DNA of 57,555 nt from an uncultured Turicimonas sp. (GTDB lineage Bacteria > Pseudomonadota > Gammaproteobacteria > Burkholderiales > Burkholderiaceae_F): NCBI GenBank assembly GCA_947854175.1, contig CANTYJ010000036.1:1-57555 (forward strand). Direction: 5' to 3'. Below the pieces are notes generated by a model. That model worked only from the letters and a program-made list of their open reading frames with translations. It did not search any database and was not told the origin of the DNA. Position 1 is the first letter of the stretch; each line of letters begins with the position of its first letter. The position numbers were made by a program, and so were the translations under genes. Shown here piece after piece: positions 17,412 to 25,204 of this stretch.

Positions 17412-18035
17412 TTATTTAAGTTCAAAATTGTTTAATTCTTCCTCTTGTTTTTTTTTCTCTTGCTCTTCTTTGATTTTTTTTAGTTTTTCTTCTTCTTTTT
17501 TTCTGGCTTCCACTCTTTCTCTAAATTCCTTCATTCTCCTTTGAAAAATCTCCCTCTCTCTATTCATTTTTTCAATAATTTGCAATTGATTGGGGTCTGG
17601 TTCAGGTATGCCTTTCTGGAGCAACCATTTGATGGCATTCGAAGCCGACATGGGCTCCGTCTCGTTTACAACTTCTTCAGGAAGATCACGAACCCCATCG
17701 TAAAAATCTTTTTTCGATTGAAGTTCTTGTTGTTCTATTTCATTTGCAAATAACGGAACATCTTTTTCAAGTTTAGATTTGAGCCTTTTTTTTCTAATGG
17801 ATGATAATTGTTCCTTGGTCTTAAATTTCCTTGGCTTGTCGTCTTTCAACCAGATGCACTTACTGAAACTTGGGTAGCTTGAAAAATTAAACAAAATGCT
17901 TTCTAAAATTTGCTGTTCGTATGGGTCTGAAGTCAAGCCAAAAAACCGTGGCAAATCGTACGGGACTTTTTTGTATGGATTCAACCAATGGAAACATTCA
18001 GGAGGATTCAAAATATCTCTCATTTTTCTTTTCAT
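17412..18035 (-). CDS. Phage protein with Lys/Glu-rich coiled coil
   Basis: 207 residues. The first half is globular and aromatic-rich (FHWLNPYKKVPYDLPRFFG). Residues about 150-205 are an uninterrupted Arg/Lys/Glu helix, predicted coiled coil. No enzyme motif. The 3' flanking region (17373-17405) is related to that after the 19032-19478 gene. Function unknown. Confidence 0.55.
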   Translation of the reverse strand: MKRKMRDILNPPECFHWLNPYKKVPYDLPRFFGLTSDPYEQQILESILFNFSSYPSFSKCIWLKDDKPRKFKTKEQLSSIRKKRLKSKLEKDVPLFANEIEQQELQSKKDFYDGVRDLPEEVVNETEPMSASNAIKWLLQKGIPEPDPNQLQIIEKMNREREIFQRRMKEFRERVEARKKEEEKLKKIKEEQEKKKQEEELNNFELK

Positions 18036-18046
18036 CCATATGTCAC

Positions 18047-18577
18047 CTAAACTTTTTTCCAGTTCAACATCTCGTTTTTGCTATGATTTCCCATCACAAC
18101 GGCTATAACATTGCCGTCATGCGCTGGAGCAAAAAGATTGAATTTCACTAAACCGTGTAAATTTTCAGGAAGAAAAATCTCATAACCAACATTCAGAGAC
18201 TGAGACAATTTCTCAACCTTCATCAGATTCTCAGGGTCGCACCATGGAAGGATTCCTAGTTTGTTGTTCGGCGGAATTAAGTTTTCATACCGTTGCGCCA
18301 ATTCGATGGCTTCTTTTTTTTCTTCATACACAATGTACCTAGGTGAAATTTCGATATCGTCCGTGCCATGCTTGATTTTGTCTAACACCTCATTGATTGA
18401 CCAAAACACGATAGGGCCGTCCTGCCTCAATTCAGTAAAATCGGCTTTGACCATTGCTATCCCGTTGCCGGCATAGATTGATCCATTCAAAAAATCAACA
18501 ATCAAGCCATTCAAAAACCATCTCTTATTTTTCTTTTCTGCAAAATCCGCAATTGCTTTTAAAATTTTCCTTTTCAT
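18047..18577 (-). CDS. Single-domain sliding-clamp-like protein (Pol III beta fold)
   Basis: 176 residues. KRWFLNGLIVDF followed by a GNGIAMVKAD turn parallels the beta-clamp strand with YYLNG... and its DGHRL turn, and QRYENLIPP parallels the clamp GRYPNYxxVIP motif. Only one clamp-type domain fits this length, against three in host DnaN. Phage-encoded clamp-like single-domain proteins are known; the role (competing with or decorating the host clamp) is inferred. AGAGGGAAAA ribosome site. The gene is 11 nt upstream of the coiled-coil protein gene. Confidence 0.55.
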   Translation of the reverse strand: MKRKILKAIADFAEKKNKRWFLNGLIVDFLNGSIYAGNGIAMVKADFTELRQDGPIVFWSINEVLDKIKHGTDDIEISPRYIVYEEKKEAIELAQRYENLIPPNNKLGILPWCDPENLMKVEKLSQSLNVGYEIFLPENLHGLVKFNLFAPAHDGNVIAVVMGNHSKNEMLNWKKV

Positions 18578-18586
18578 TTTTCCCTC

Positions 18587-18934
18587 TTATTCATCTTGTA
18601 AAGAAACTATGGCTCCGTTGTCGTCTCCAAAAAGTTTGGCAAGTTTCACTCTCAAAATTTCCTCCATACGTTCGATGACCATTTTTGATGTGTGTTTTTT
18701 TCCATCAAATTCCGTAAAGATTTGACGTTCCTTTTGGAATTTTGGAAAAATTTGGAATGTGAAATCTTCTTGATTAACCGTCACAACTTTCATCTTGACG
18801 AACCATTTCTCAGAATTTCTATCTATAAGTGGAGCAGAAAAACCGATACTCAAAATTTTCGATGCCGGGATGAACCAGCTAGAATTTTTGTCTAAATCAT
18901 CTTTCACCGAAATGCACAATAAATTTTCTTTCAT
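18587..18934 (-). CDS. Small phage protein, unknown
   Basis: 115 residues from the ATG at 18934. An upstream GTG (18961) falls inside the preceding terminator stem and is unlikely. Beta-rich sequence with DNNGAIVSLQDE at the end; no recognised family. Its ribosome site is weak. It lies 10 nt before the clamp-like gene, suggesting coupling. Confidence 0.5.
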   Translation of the reverse strand: MKENLLCISVKDDLDKNSSWFIPASKILSIGFSAPLIDRNSEKWFVKMKVVTVNQEDFTFQIFPKFQKERQIFTEFDGKKHTSKMVIERMEEILRVKLAKLFGDDNGAIVSLQDE

Positions 18935-18943
18935 GTTTAAATC

Positions 18944-18983
18944 CGAAAAAAAGGCCACCACGCATTTTTTTATGCGTGATGGC
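18944..18983 (-). terminator. intrinsic terminator inside leftward operon
   Basis: A 12-bp stem GCCATCACGCAT/ATGCGTGGTGGC on the minus strand, with one G-U pair that is a wobble only on this strand, followed by eight T. It ends the 19032-19478 unit. Confidence 0.88.
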
Positions 18984-19031
18984 TAGGTTATGTTTGGTAG
19001 GAAGCACTGAATGGAATGAATCAAAGAATTC

Positions 19032-19478
19032 TTACCTCGTTTTTTTCTTTTTTCCTTCTTGATTCAACGTTTTCATCAACATGTTCAAGGCCACGTCAAA
19101 TTCTTTGTCAATGTTTGAAGTATCGATTGAAGGACTATCCTGTTGTCCAGTGAAATGACAAAGAAACGTGTGGGGGTAATAGTATGAACCTTCTTGATAC
19201 GGCTCCATTTCATGACAGTAATAGTAATACGTACTTACTCCATAACACCCTAAATAATCGTTCCAATACAAGTTCTTCCGTACCAAAAAACGAAAACCTG
19301 CGATGATTTTTTCAAAATCGCATGCCGTCAAATTAGCTTTATTTTCCTTATTTTCTCTCATTTTCTTCTTCCCTGAACACAAGTATTCACTCTTACAAAT
19401 CCAATATAAAGCCCAGAATCCAAATGCAAATCCAACAACGGTAAAAAACACGCCAAGAACTAAATCTAATTTCATCAT
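19032..19478 (-). CDS. Membrane-anchored phage protein, unknown
   Basis: 148 residues. One hydrophobic helix at residues 5-29 (LVLGVFFTVVGFAFGFWAL), then a cytosolic or periplasmic Tyr/Cys-rich domain (VSTYYYYCHEM) and a Lys-rich tail. No family recognised. It is followed by the terminator and a 3' repeat shared with the 17412 gene. Confidence 0.5.
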   Translation of the reverse strand: MMKLDLVLGVFFTVVGFAFGFWALYWICKSEYLCSGKKKMRENKENKANLTACDFEKIIAGFRFLVRKNLYWNDYLGCYGVSTYYYYCHEMEPYQEGSYYYPHTFLCHFTGQQDSPSIDTSNIDKEFDVALNMLMKTLNQEGKKKKTR

Positions 19479-19497
19479 TGCTGCACCAATAAAAAAA

Positions 19498-20593
19498 CTA
19501 CTTAAGAGGCTTGTTTATTTCTTTTTTAATTCTTTCTCCGATCCATCGAACAACAGGAACAGCCCACGAATTCCCAATGGCTTTATATCGGGGCGCGTCT
19601 GGACAATCTTCCTGAGATTTTCCTCTATAATTAATTCTTGTCCAGTTGTCAGGGAAGCCCTGAAGCCGTTCACATTCAATTGGAGTCAATTTTCGAATTC
19701 GGGTGTTTTCATTCAAACACGGAATATTGTTTCCTCCGGTTCCCATTCTGGCGGTGAGAGTCGGAACAAAACCATGACTTACTCTGACTACGTCGCATGG
19801 ATGACAAAAATCGAGAATCAATGTTTCGGAACCTCCGCCAACATACCCTCCTGACGCTCTCACTGTAGCTGCCTGTTCTGATTGACGATATGTTCCAAAG
19901 CTTCCCTCAGCGAATGCGGTAAAACCTTCGCTCGTTTCCTCGCTCTCTCCAGAATCCCCGCACAGGCTCGAGCGCTCAAAAAGTATTTTTGTGGGATCGC
20001 AGTCTGTTCTAGCAGTTGCGACAACGAACACCCTTTTTCGTTGTTGGGGCACTCCGAAATGTTTAGCATTGAGCACCCGCCACGCAATTTTTCTTTGAGG
20101 TCCGGCAACAACACCAGAGCTTGGCCATCTGCCGTTTTGAACTGAAATCGGAACGTCCAATCCACCAAGGCCTCCCAAGAAACATCCAAATGCGTTGTCT
20201 TTGGTGTTGAGCACTCCGGGCACGTTTTCCCAGAGAATGATTGGGGGGGGGTTGTCCAAGAAAAGATCTAATTGTTTGTATTTCATGTGCTATCTCACAA
20301 AAAATCAGGGACAAATTCCCTCGTTCATCGGCCAGAGATTTTCTCAATCCAGCAACAGAAAACGCCTGACATGGAGTGCCACCACAAAAAAAACCAGGCG
20401 CTTCAATTGCGCCCTCTCTGATCAATTTTGGTATCTGCCTCATGTCACCGACATTTGGAATTGCAGGGAATCTCTGTTTCAGCAACTCACACGGGAACGG
20501 TTCAATTTCAGAAAACCAAACTGCATTCCATCCCAGTGGATTGAACGCCACAGAGGCAGCCTCAATTCCGCTACACACACTACCAAATTTCAT
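19498..20593 (-). CDS. Dcm-type DNA cytosine-C5 methyltransferase, frame broken at a C9 tract
   Basis: The N-terminal frame (20593 down to the tract) has SAM motif I FGSVCSGIEAA and catalytic CGGTPCQAFSVAG. The other frame (20286 to 19498) has WENVPG (motif VI), FGVPQQRKRVFVVA (motif VIII), ERLQGFPDNW and AIGNSWAVP (motif X). The two parts overlap and are joined by nine C (plus strand G9, 20243-20251). Deleting one C would restore one frame. The second frame can also start at its own ATG (20286) as a separate polypeptide opening with MKYKQLDLF. Family members methylate cytosine; phages use them for self-protection. Whether this is active, phase-variable or dead cannot be decided here. Confidence 0.85.
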
Positions 20594-20609
20594 CGATTTT
20601 GTTGTCCAT

Positions 20610-20630
20610 AAAAAAGCCCCGAAGAGGGGC
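20610..20630 (-). terminator. intrinsic terminator before methyltransferase
   Basis: Stem GCCCC/GGGGC with loop TCTTC, then TTTTTT on the minus strand. It ends the 20633-21310 gene and immediately precedes the methyltransferase start. Confidence 0.8.
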
Positions 20631-20632
20631 GT

Positions 20633-21310
20633 TCATTGTCTTTTTAATTTGTTTATTTTTTGTTGCAACAGAATTTGCGCTCGTTCAATATTGAGTAGCT
20701 TCATCTGAATTTCCAGATCCTCTATCTCCTCCAAGACTGAGCCTCCCTTTTTCTCTTTTTCTTGAGCTTTTTCCTGTTTCTGTTTTTCTCGAGTTGTATT
20801 TAAACTTCTTCTTTTGACTGGTTCAGGAATATTGGTGGTTGTTTCGGTAAATGCGGTTTTAATTTCGCTCATCGAGTAATTTGGAACTTTCGAACAATAT
20901 TTATAGATTTTTTGCAGATCCTGTTTGTTGAAGATTGTTCCTCTGGGCGATAATGAACGTACGAATCTAACTTTTTCGTTATCCAGTTTTCCCCATCTTT
21001 TTTCATTGAGCTGCAGTTCCCGAATTTCAAGAAGATCTGAATATTTCAAAACCACTTTATCTGAGGGCAATGTAAAATCGATATCCGGATTTGTTTCTAG
21101 CTCTTCGGAACTGTAGGTTCCTAACAAAAATCTTGTCCGGCTCATGTGGATACTCACTGCAATGGAATTACGTTCCCCCCAAACTACGATATTAATCCCT
21201 GTGTCCCCACCAAACGCTATCTCGGTAATTTGCTTTTTTTGTTCCGCAGGCAACATCAACAAGTTTTTGATTCTCGTATCAAGCTCCCGTTGGCTCAACA
21301 CTAATTTCAT
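20633..21310 (-). CDS. Phage protein with C-terminal coiled coil, unknown
   Basis: 225 residues. The N-terminal part has alternating beta sequence (INIVVWGERNSIAVSIHMS); residues about 165-225 are Glu/Lys/Gln-rich and predicted coiled coil. No motif recognised. AGGAG precedes the ATG. Confidence 0.5.
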   Translation of the reverse strand: MKLVLSQRELDTRIKNLLMLPAEQKKQITEIAFGGDTGINIVVWGERNSIAVSIHMSRTRFLLGTYSSEELETNPDIDFTLPSDKVVLKYSDLLEIRELQLNEKRWGKLDNEKVRFVRSLSPRGTIFNKQDLQKIYKYCSKVPNYSMSEIKTAFTETTTNIPEPVKRRSLNTTREKQKQEKAQEKEKKGGSVLEEIEDLEIQMKLLNIERAQILLQQKINKLKRQ

Positions 21311-21356
21311 GTTTTCTCCTAAATAAAAAGGTTCCTACGATGAGGAGCTTTTTTTA

Positions 21357-21440
21357 TTAAAATTTGAACCTCAATGGAAGCCACCTGATGATGGAGTCAG
21401 GCTCATCTTCCAAAATTTCCAAAAGTTATTCAAATTCCAT
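21357..21440 (-). pseudogene. Remnant of a paralogue of the 22908-23195 gene
   Basis: The minus frame reads LLEILEDEPDSIIRWLPLRFKF then stop. This parallels LFEILRNDPLSIVRWIPMRFNF at the end of the 22908-23195 product, and the DNA is also clearly similar. A stop (TAA) interrupts the frame just upstream. It is a truncated duplicate of the 3' end. Confidence 0.6.
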
Positions 21441-21467
21441 TTTCGTATCCACTATTTTTCCCCTAAC

Positions 21468-21491
21468 CCAAAAAGGGGCCCCAAGCCCCTT
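21468..21491 (-). terminator. intrinsic terminator after DUF2303 gene
   Basis: Stem AAGGGGC/GCCCCTT on the minus strand followed by T, 14-37 nt after the DUF2303 gene stop. Confidence 0.75.
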
Positions 21492-21504
21492 TGTTGCTTG
21501 TTTT

Positions 21505-22437
21505 TTAGAGAGCCGGCAGAGCCCCTAAATAAATTGGAATCTCAGTACCCTCAAGATTTTTCTTGATTCGCTCGCTTAATCCGTTGGCGGCAACCTCAAA
21601 AACTCTGTTGAGCTGCTGGAGCTCATACCACAGCGCCAATTCACCACTGTTGCGATTTACCCTGTAACGCAACTTGACTCTGATTGTGTATTTTGGCCCG
21701 TACTCAAATACCGGAATTGCGATCAGAAACTCTGTTGGTACAGCTACTTTTTTCTCGCCACCGTCTTTTTCCGTATAAGCGAACGATGCCATCCCATTAG
21801 AAACGTTTACTCTAGAACTAAATGTTACGTTTCGGCAGTCAAACAAATTAGTAACAGCCTCATAAACCTCGGCAGCCGTGGGAGTACCGAGTTTCTCATC
21901 GCAATAAATATCAGCGATGTTGTCCTCAATGAAAACAGCAAATGAAGTCTGTGACATGGTGGCACCATTGGAGCCCGTCCAGCGGGTCCACTCTGGAGAC
22001 AAAACAGGTTCAAACCGTGCGAGATGGTCTCTCCAATTTGGACTATCAGGTTTGTTGTCATTGAATACAGCAAGCGCCCGGAACAACAAATCTGACAAAT
22101 CACTCTTCAAATATAAATTTGTGAATTCATTTTTGTAATCTCTGACGAACTGGCAGAACGAATCGGCATCAATGAATGTAATGTCTCCCTTGAGTCGGGC
22201 TGGCTTTTCTAACAGGTTTTCTTGAGCGATTACATCCCACTTGTTATCCTCATTTTGTGGCACCGCAATATGAGGCACTCCCTCCAAAAAAAACGCAAAC
22301 GGCGCTTTGGCCTTGGAGATATATTTCAAATCCGTATCACTACAATTTTCCCCTTCCTCTAAATATTCCTCGATGCAATCGAGCAACCGTTCTTGAACTT
22401 CGTTTTTATCAATGTCTTTTTTGACCTCTTCACTCAT
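21505..22437 (-). CDS. DUF2303 (YfdQ-like) phage protein
   Basis: 310 residues from the ATG at 22437, chosen over an upstream TTG because GAGGAG lies 7 nt before it. The central sequence PNWRDHLARFEPVLSPEW, then AMSQTSFAVFIEDN, and the C-terminal LAIPVFEYG and LALWYELQ match the DUF2303 pattern of temperate phages. Its function is not established. The neighbour upstream is the usual companion of DUF2303 genes. Confidence 0.85.
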   Translation of the reverse strand: MSEEVKKDIDKNEVQERLLDCIEEYLEEGENCSDTDLKYISKAKAPFAFFLEGVPHIAVPQNEDNKWDVIAQENLLEKPARLKGDITFIDADSFCQFVRDYKNEFTNLYLKSDLSDLLFRALAVFNDNKPDSPNWRDHLARFEPVLSPEWTRWTGSNGATMSQTSFAVFIEDNIADIYCDEKLGTPTAAEVYEAVTNLFDCRNVTFSSRVNVSNGMASFAYTEKDGGEKKVAVPTEFLIAIPVFEYGPKYTIRVKLRYRVNRNSGELALWYELQQLNRVFEVAANGLSERIKKNLEGTEIPIYLGALPAL

Positions 22438-22457
22438 TTCCAGTCTCCTCAAAAAGT

Positions 22458-22832
22458 TTATTTCTCAGAATGAATTACTTCCCCGTCCTCGGAAACCACT
22501 GCCACAACTCTGCGTGTTTCGATTTCTGGGAAGAGCTCCCCTTGATTGAAATTGTTCGCGACCAATTCACACTGCGATGTCACGAACAGCACCGATTCAC
22601 CTGCCGTCATTGGCGGTTTCGCAGTGATCTTGTCCATCAATTTGACGGCTTCTACTTCGCCGTTGTTGATTGCATTGGGTTTGATCGTCAGTTCAATGAC
22701 TAACTTCCCAGCTTTTCCTGTATCTCGTACGGCTTTTACCACGTCTCGGAGTTTTTCTGTGGCCTCTATAGATGCAGCGCCTCTCCGAAGGCTGCTGAAC
22801 GTGACCTCAAAACTGTTATTTTTCTCATTCAT
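22458..22832 (-). CDS. Conserved companion of DUF2303
   Basis: 124 residues. LRRGAASIEATEKLRDVVKAV and GKAGKLVIELTIKP are features I associate with small phage proteins encoded next to DUF2303. Function unknown. Its leader repeats that of the 23619-24023 gene, and it ends 20 nt before the DUF2303 start. Confidence 0.65.
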   Translation of the reverse strand: MNEKNNSFEVTFSSLRRGAASIEATEKLRDVVKAVRDTGKAGKLVIELTIKPNAINNGEVEAVKLMDKITAKPPMTAGESVLFVTSQCELVANNFNQGELFPEIETRRVVAVVSEDGEVIHSEK

Positions 22833-22845
22833 TTTTTGCGTCCAT

Positions 22846-22871
22846 TAAAAAAGCCCCTGTAAATAGGGGCT
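22846..22871 (-). terminator. intrinsic terminator, cassette boundary
   Basis: Stem AGCCCCT/AGGGGCT with loop ATTTAC on the minus strand, then TTTTTTAAT. It ends the 22908 gene; the same leader sequence follows as at 24039-24063. Confidence 0.85.
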
Positions 22872-22907
22872 GGTCTTGGTATCTTAATTTTTGAGGATAC
22901 CATTGCT

Positions 22908-23195
22908 TTAGAAGTTGAACCTCATGGGGATCCATCGTACGATTGACAGTGGATCATTTCTCAAAATTTCAAACAGAGATTCATTTTTTACATTGAAAAA
23001 CTCAAGAGTTTCTGTATCCGTATGACGCCAGTCAAAACATTCGAACAAATCCCAGTACCGCTCACCACAGTCATCCTCACGTAGGACGAGGCAACAATCC
23101 CCGTCTTCCCAGTCGAAATCTTGGATAAGTTTTTCATCGTTTGGCTGCTTGGATACATCTATTATCAAAGGCAACACGCTTAACTGAAGGGACAT
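22908..23195 (-). CDS. Small acidic phage protein, unknown
   Basis: 95 residues, strongly acidic middle (FDWEDGDCCLVLREDDCGER). GGAGGAAGAACA precedes the ATG and the start overlaps the preceding gene by 16 bp. A broken copy of its 3' end lies at 21357-21440. Family not recognised. Confidence 0.55.
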   Translation of the reverse strand: MSLQLSVLPLIIDVSKQPNDEKLIQDFDWEDGDCCLVLREDDCGERYWDLFECFDWRHTDTETLEFFNVKNESLFEILRNDPLSIVRWIPMRFNF

Positions 23196-23641
23196 TGTTC
23201 TTCCTCCGGTTCGTATGGTTCTGGCAACTCTCTAAACGCAATGACGTGTTCGTCTTTCCAACCTATCAAATCAACCCAATACAGAATATTCATGCGGTGT
23301 GGTCCTTCGTACTCCGTAAAGACTAGGTAGCGTTTTTGTTCCGGAGGAGTTATCTCCGGATAAGGGTTCCAGCCGTTCGGATCGAATTCTCGTATTTTTT
23401 CAATCTCATCTACATTAATAAAAATTGAGACTTCGCAACGCTTGTTTTCTAGATCTTCATATTCAGATTTCACTTTTGTTGCTAAATCATCAGGTTCATT
23501 AAAGTCAGTAGAAGAGCAGATAATAATCGGATCAAAATCCTCTTCATCAATCTGTTTTGCAATCTGCCTTTGCACGTCTTCTTCATCAAAAATCGAATAA
23601 ACTAATTTTTCCAGTTGCTCATCCTTTATTCTGAATTTCAT
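23180..23641 (-). CDS. GWN/AFRELP-family phage protein (copy 1 of 3)
   Basis: 153 residues from ATG 23641, preceded by GGAGAGAGAAC; a longer frame from 23680 lacks a ribosome site. It starts MKFRIKDEQ, and has FDPNGWNPYPEITPPE and later VIAFRELPEPY. Two neighbouring genes (24084 and 24791) share the same opening and the same motifs, so they are paralogues. The C-terminal half recalls DUF551-type modules; function unknown. Confidence 0.6.
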   Translation of the reverse strand: MKFRIKDEQLEKLVYSIFDEEDVQRQIAKQIDEEDFDPIIICSSTDFNEPDDLATKVKSEYEDLENKRCEVSIFINVDEIEKIREFDPNGWNPYPEITPPEQKRYLVFTEYEGPHRMNILYWVDLIGWKDEHVIAFRELPEPYEPEEEQCPFS

Positions 23642-24023
23642 TTTGTTCTCTCTCCAGTTGTACGATCCGATGGCGAACATTGTCTTTGAGATAACCCCAA
23701 AACGTGAAGTAATCGCTTGAGAATTGATAAGAAATACGAAGTATCTCAGACTTAGAAAACTGAAGACAAGAAGCTAGTTTATAAAAATCGTCCTCATTAT
23801 CTTCTTCAATGCGTACCGCTCCAGGGCTTCTTTGATTTCTTTCGAGATACCAATAGGCTTTCTTTAAATCCTGCAACTCACTGGCACCTTGTTTGTGTCC
23901 GGCCCTGAAACAATACTTAAGGGCGTTACCTTCGCAGAAAGGAAGACGTTCGCAGAAATCAATCGGTTCAAGCGAGATCGATTGACTCTCGTAGTGGCGT
24001 GGATGATTAACGTTATCATTCAT
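23619..24023 (-). CDS. DUF3310-like phage protein
   Basis: 134 residues. The opening VNHPRHYESQSISLEPIDFC, then NALKYCFRAGHKQG and DLKKAYWYLER, match the DUF3310 family common in phages (function unknown). Stop overlaps the next gene's start region by 23 bp, indicating coupling. Leader after the terminator is a repeat of that at 22832. Confidence 0.82.
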   Translation of the reverse strand: MNDNVNHPRHYESQSISLEPIDFCERLPFCEGNALKYCFRAGHKQGASELQDLKKAYWYLERNQRSPGAVRIEEDNEDDFYKLASCLQFSKSEILRISYQFSSDYFTFWGYLKDNVRHRIVQLEREQNEIQNKG

Positions 24024-24038
24024 TTTTTTCCGTCCATT

Positions 24039-24063
24039 AAAAAAGCCCCTGCGATGAGGAGCT
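24039..24063 (-). terminator. intrinsic terminator, cassette boundary
   Basis: Stem AGCTCCT/AGGGGCT (G-U pairs valid only on the minus strand) with loop CATCGC, then TTTTTTAAT. It follows the 24084 gene. Confidence 0.8.
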
Positions 24064-24083
24064 GAGGTTTTTGGTTAACTGCT

Positions 24084-24788
24084 TCATGTAATAGTCTCCA
24101 GTTGTTTTTTCTTCCAGTTCCAAAATTCGTTCCAATTCTCACAGTTATCTATGCAAACCGAAAAAGGAAGAAATTGCTTATGGCAATCCTCTGAAGCTTT
24201 GTAAACTAATTTGAAATAAAAAACTTTCTCAGAAAGAGCTTTTTCAACATCGTTCTGATTGACATTCTCCAGAGCCGTTTCTATCTGATCTAGTGCATCT
24301 TCAGCAGTCAGTGAAAAAATTGTTAAGTATTTGAGGCGAAATTTAAAATCGGACGTATATTCAAGTTTTCTATCTAGAAAAACTTCTTTTTCCAACATTT
24401 TGGGAAACTCACGAAATGCCAACGTGTTAAAAATTTCCCATGATTTTATAAGAGCTTCTATCGGTAAATAGTTGTCCGTCCGGTCCCAGTGATCAACAGT
24501 TATGTAGTAACTCTCCTCTATGTGACGTGAACCCCGTTGAACAATGTATTTGCCTTCTTTCGGCGGTATCACTTCAGGAAAAAGATTCCAACCATCAGGG
24601 TCGTAGACTGGAAACTTTTTAACAATTGATTTAGGGAAAGAAACATAGATGCCTGGACTTATATTCAACGCTATACAGTCGGCATCATCTTTCATATGTT
24701 CACGAATTTCTTCTTGAATTTTTTCTTCCTCAAGAACTGACAGATTCGCCTTTACTCCCTCATCGATTATTTCGTATCTGTATTTCAT
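24084..24788 (-). CDS. GWN/AFRELP-family phage protein (copy 2 of 3)
   Basis: 234 residues from ATG 24788, with AAGGAGCTGTAAGA before it. MKYRYEIIDEG, YDPDGWNLFPEVIPPKEG and TLAFREFP identify it as a paralogue of its neighbours. It carries an extra C-terminal domain of about 100 residues (from about 150) that the other two lack. Function unknown. Confidence 0.6.
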   Translation of the reverse strand: MKYRYEIIDEGVKANLSVLEEEKIQEEIREHMKDDADCIALNISPGIYVSFPKSIVKKFPVYDPDGWNLFPEVIPPKEGKYIVQRGSRHIEESYYITVDHWDRTDNYLPIEALIKSWEIFNTLAFREFPKMLEKEVFLDRKLEYTSDFKFRLKYLTIFSLTAEDALDQIETALENVNQNDVEKALSEKVFYFKLVYKASEDCHKQFLPFSVCIDNCENWNEFWNWKKKQLETIT

Positions 24789-24790
24789 TC

Positions 24791-25204
24791 TTACAGCTCC
24801 TTTGGGTCGCACGGTGGAGGTAGCTCACGGAATGCGACAACGTTGAGAGCTTCCCAACGAACACGATTTTCTTCTTCAGAATTGCCTTTGCTCCAGCCAT
24901 AAATTGCGAACTCATTGTTCCCGCTTTGGGTCAAATAGCTTTTATGTTCCGCTGGCAACAATTGCGGGAATGGGTTCCATCCATCGCTGTCAAAAAGAAT
25001 TTCTTTTTTTACAAAGCTTCTCGGAAAGAAAAAATGTTTTTCATACTTGTAGTCGTAATCACAGATCTCAAAATATAGATAAATAGTTGAGTTACCTGCT
25101 TCGTATTCTTCCTTTAATTGTGAAGAAAGATCATAGTTGTAAATGTTTTCATCAGCTAATACAGAAAGAATTCTGTTATCTGTTATCTCATACTCATATT
25201 TCAT
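24791..25204 (-). CDS. GWN/AFRELP-family phage protein (copy 3 of 3)
   Basis: 137 residues starting MKYEYEITDN, with FDSDGWNPFPQLLPAE and NVVAFRELPPPCDP. GGAGTGAGTGA precedes the ATG. Tandem with copy 2 (2-nt gap). These small proteins probably arose by local duplication. Confidence 0.6.
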   Translation of the reverse strand: MKYEYEITDNRILSVLADENIYNYDLSSQLKEEYEAGNSTIYLYFEICDYDYKYEKHFFFPRSFVKKEILFDSDGWNPFPQLLPAEHKSYLTQSGNNEFAIYGWSKGNSEEENRVRWEALNVVAFRELPPPCDPKEL

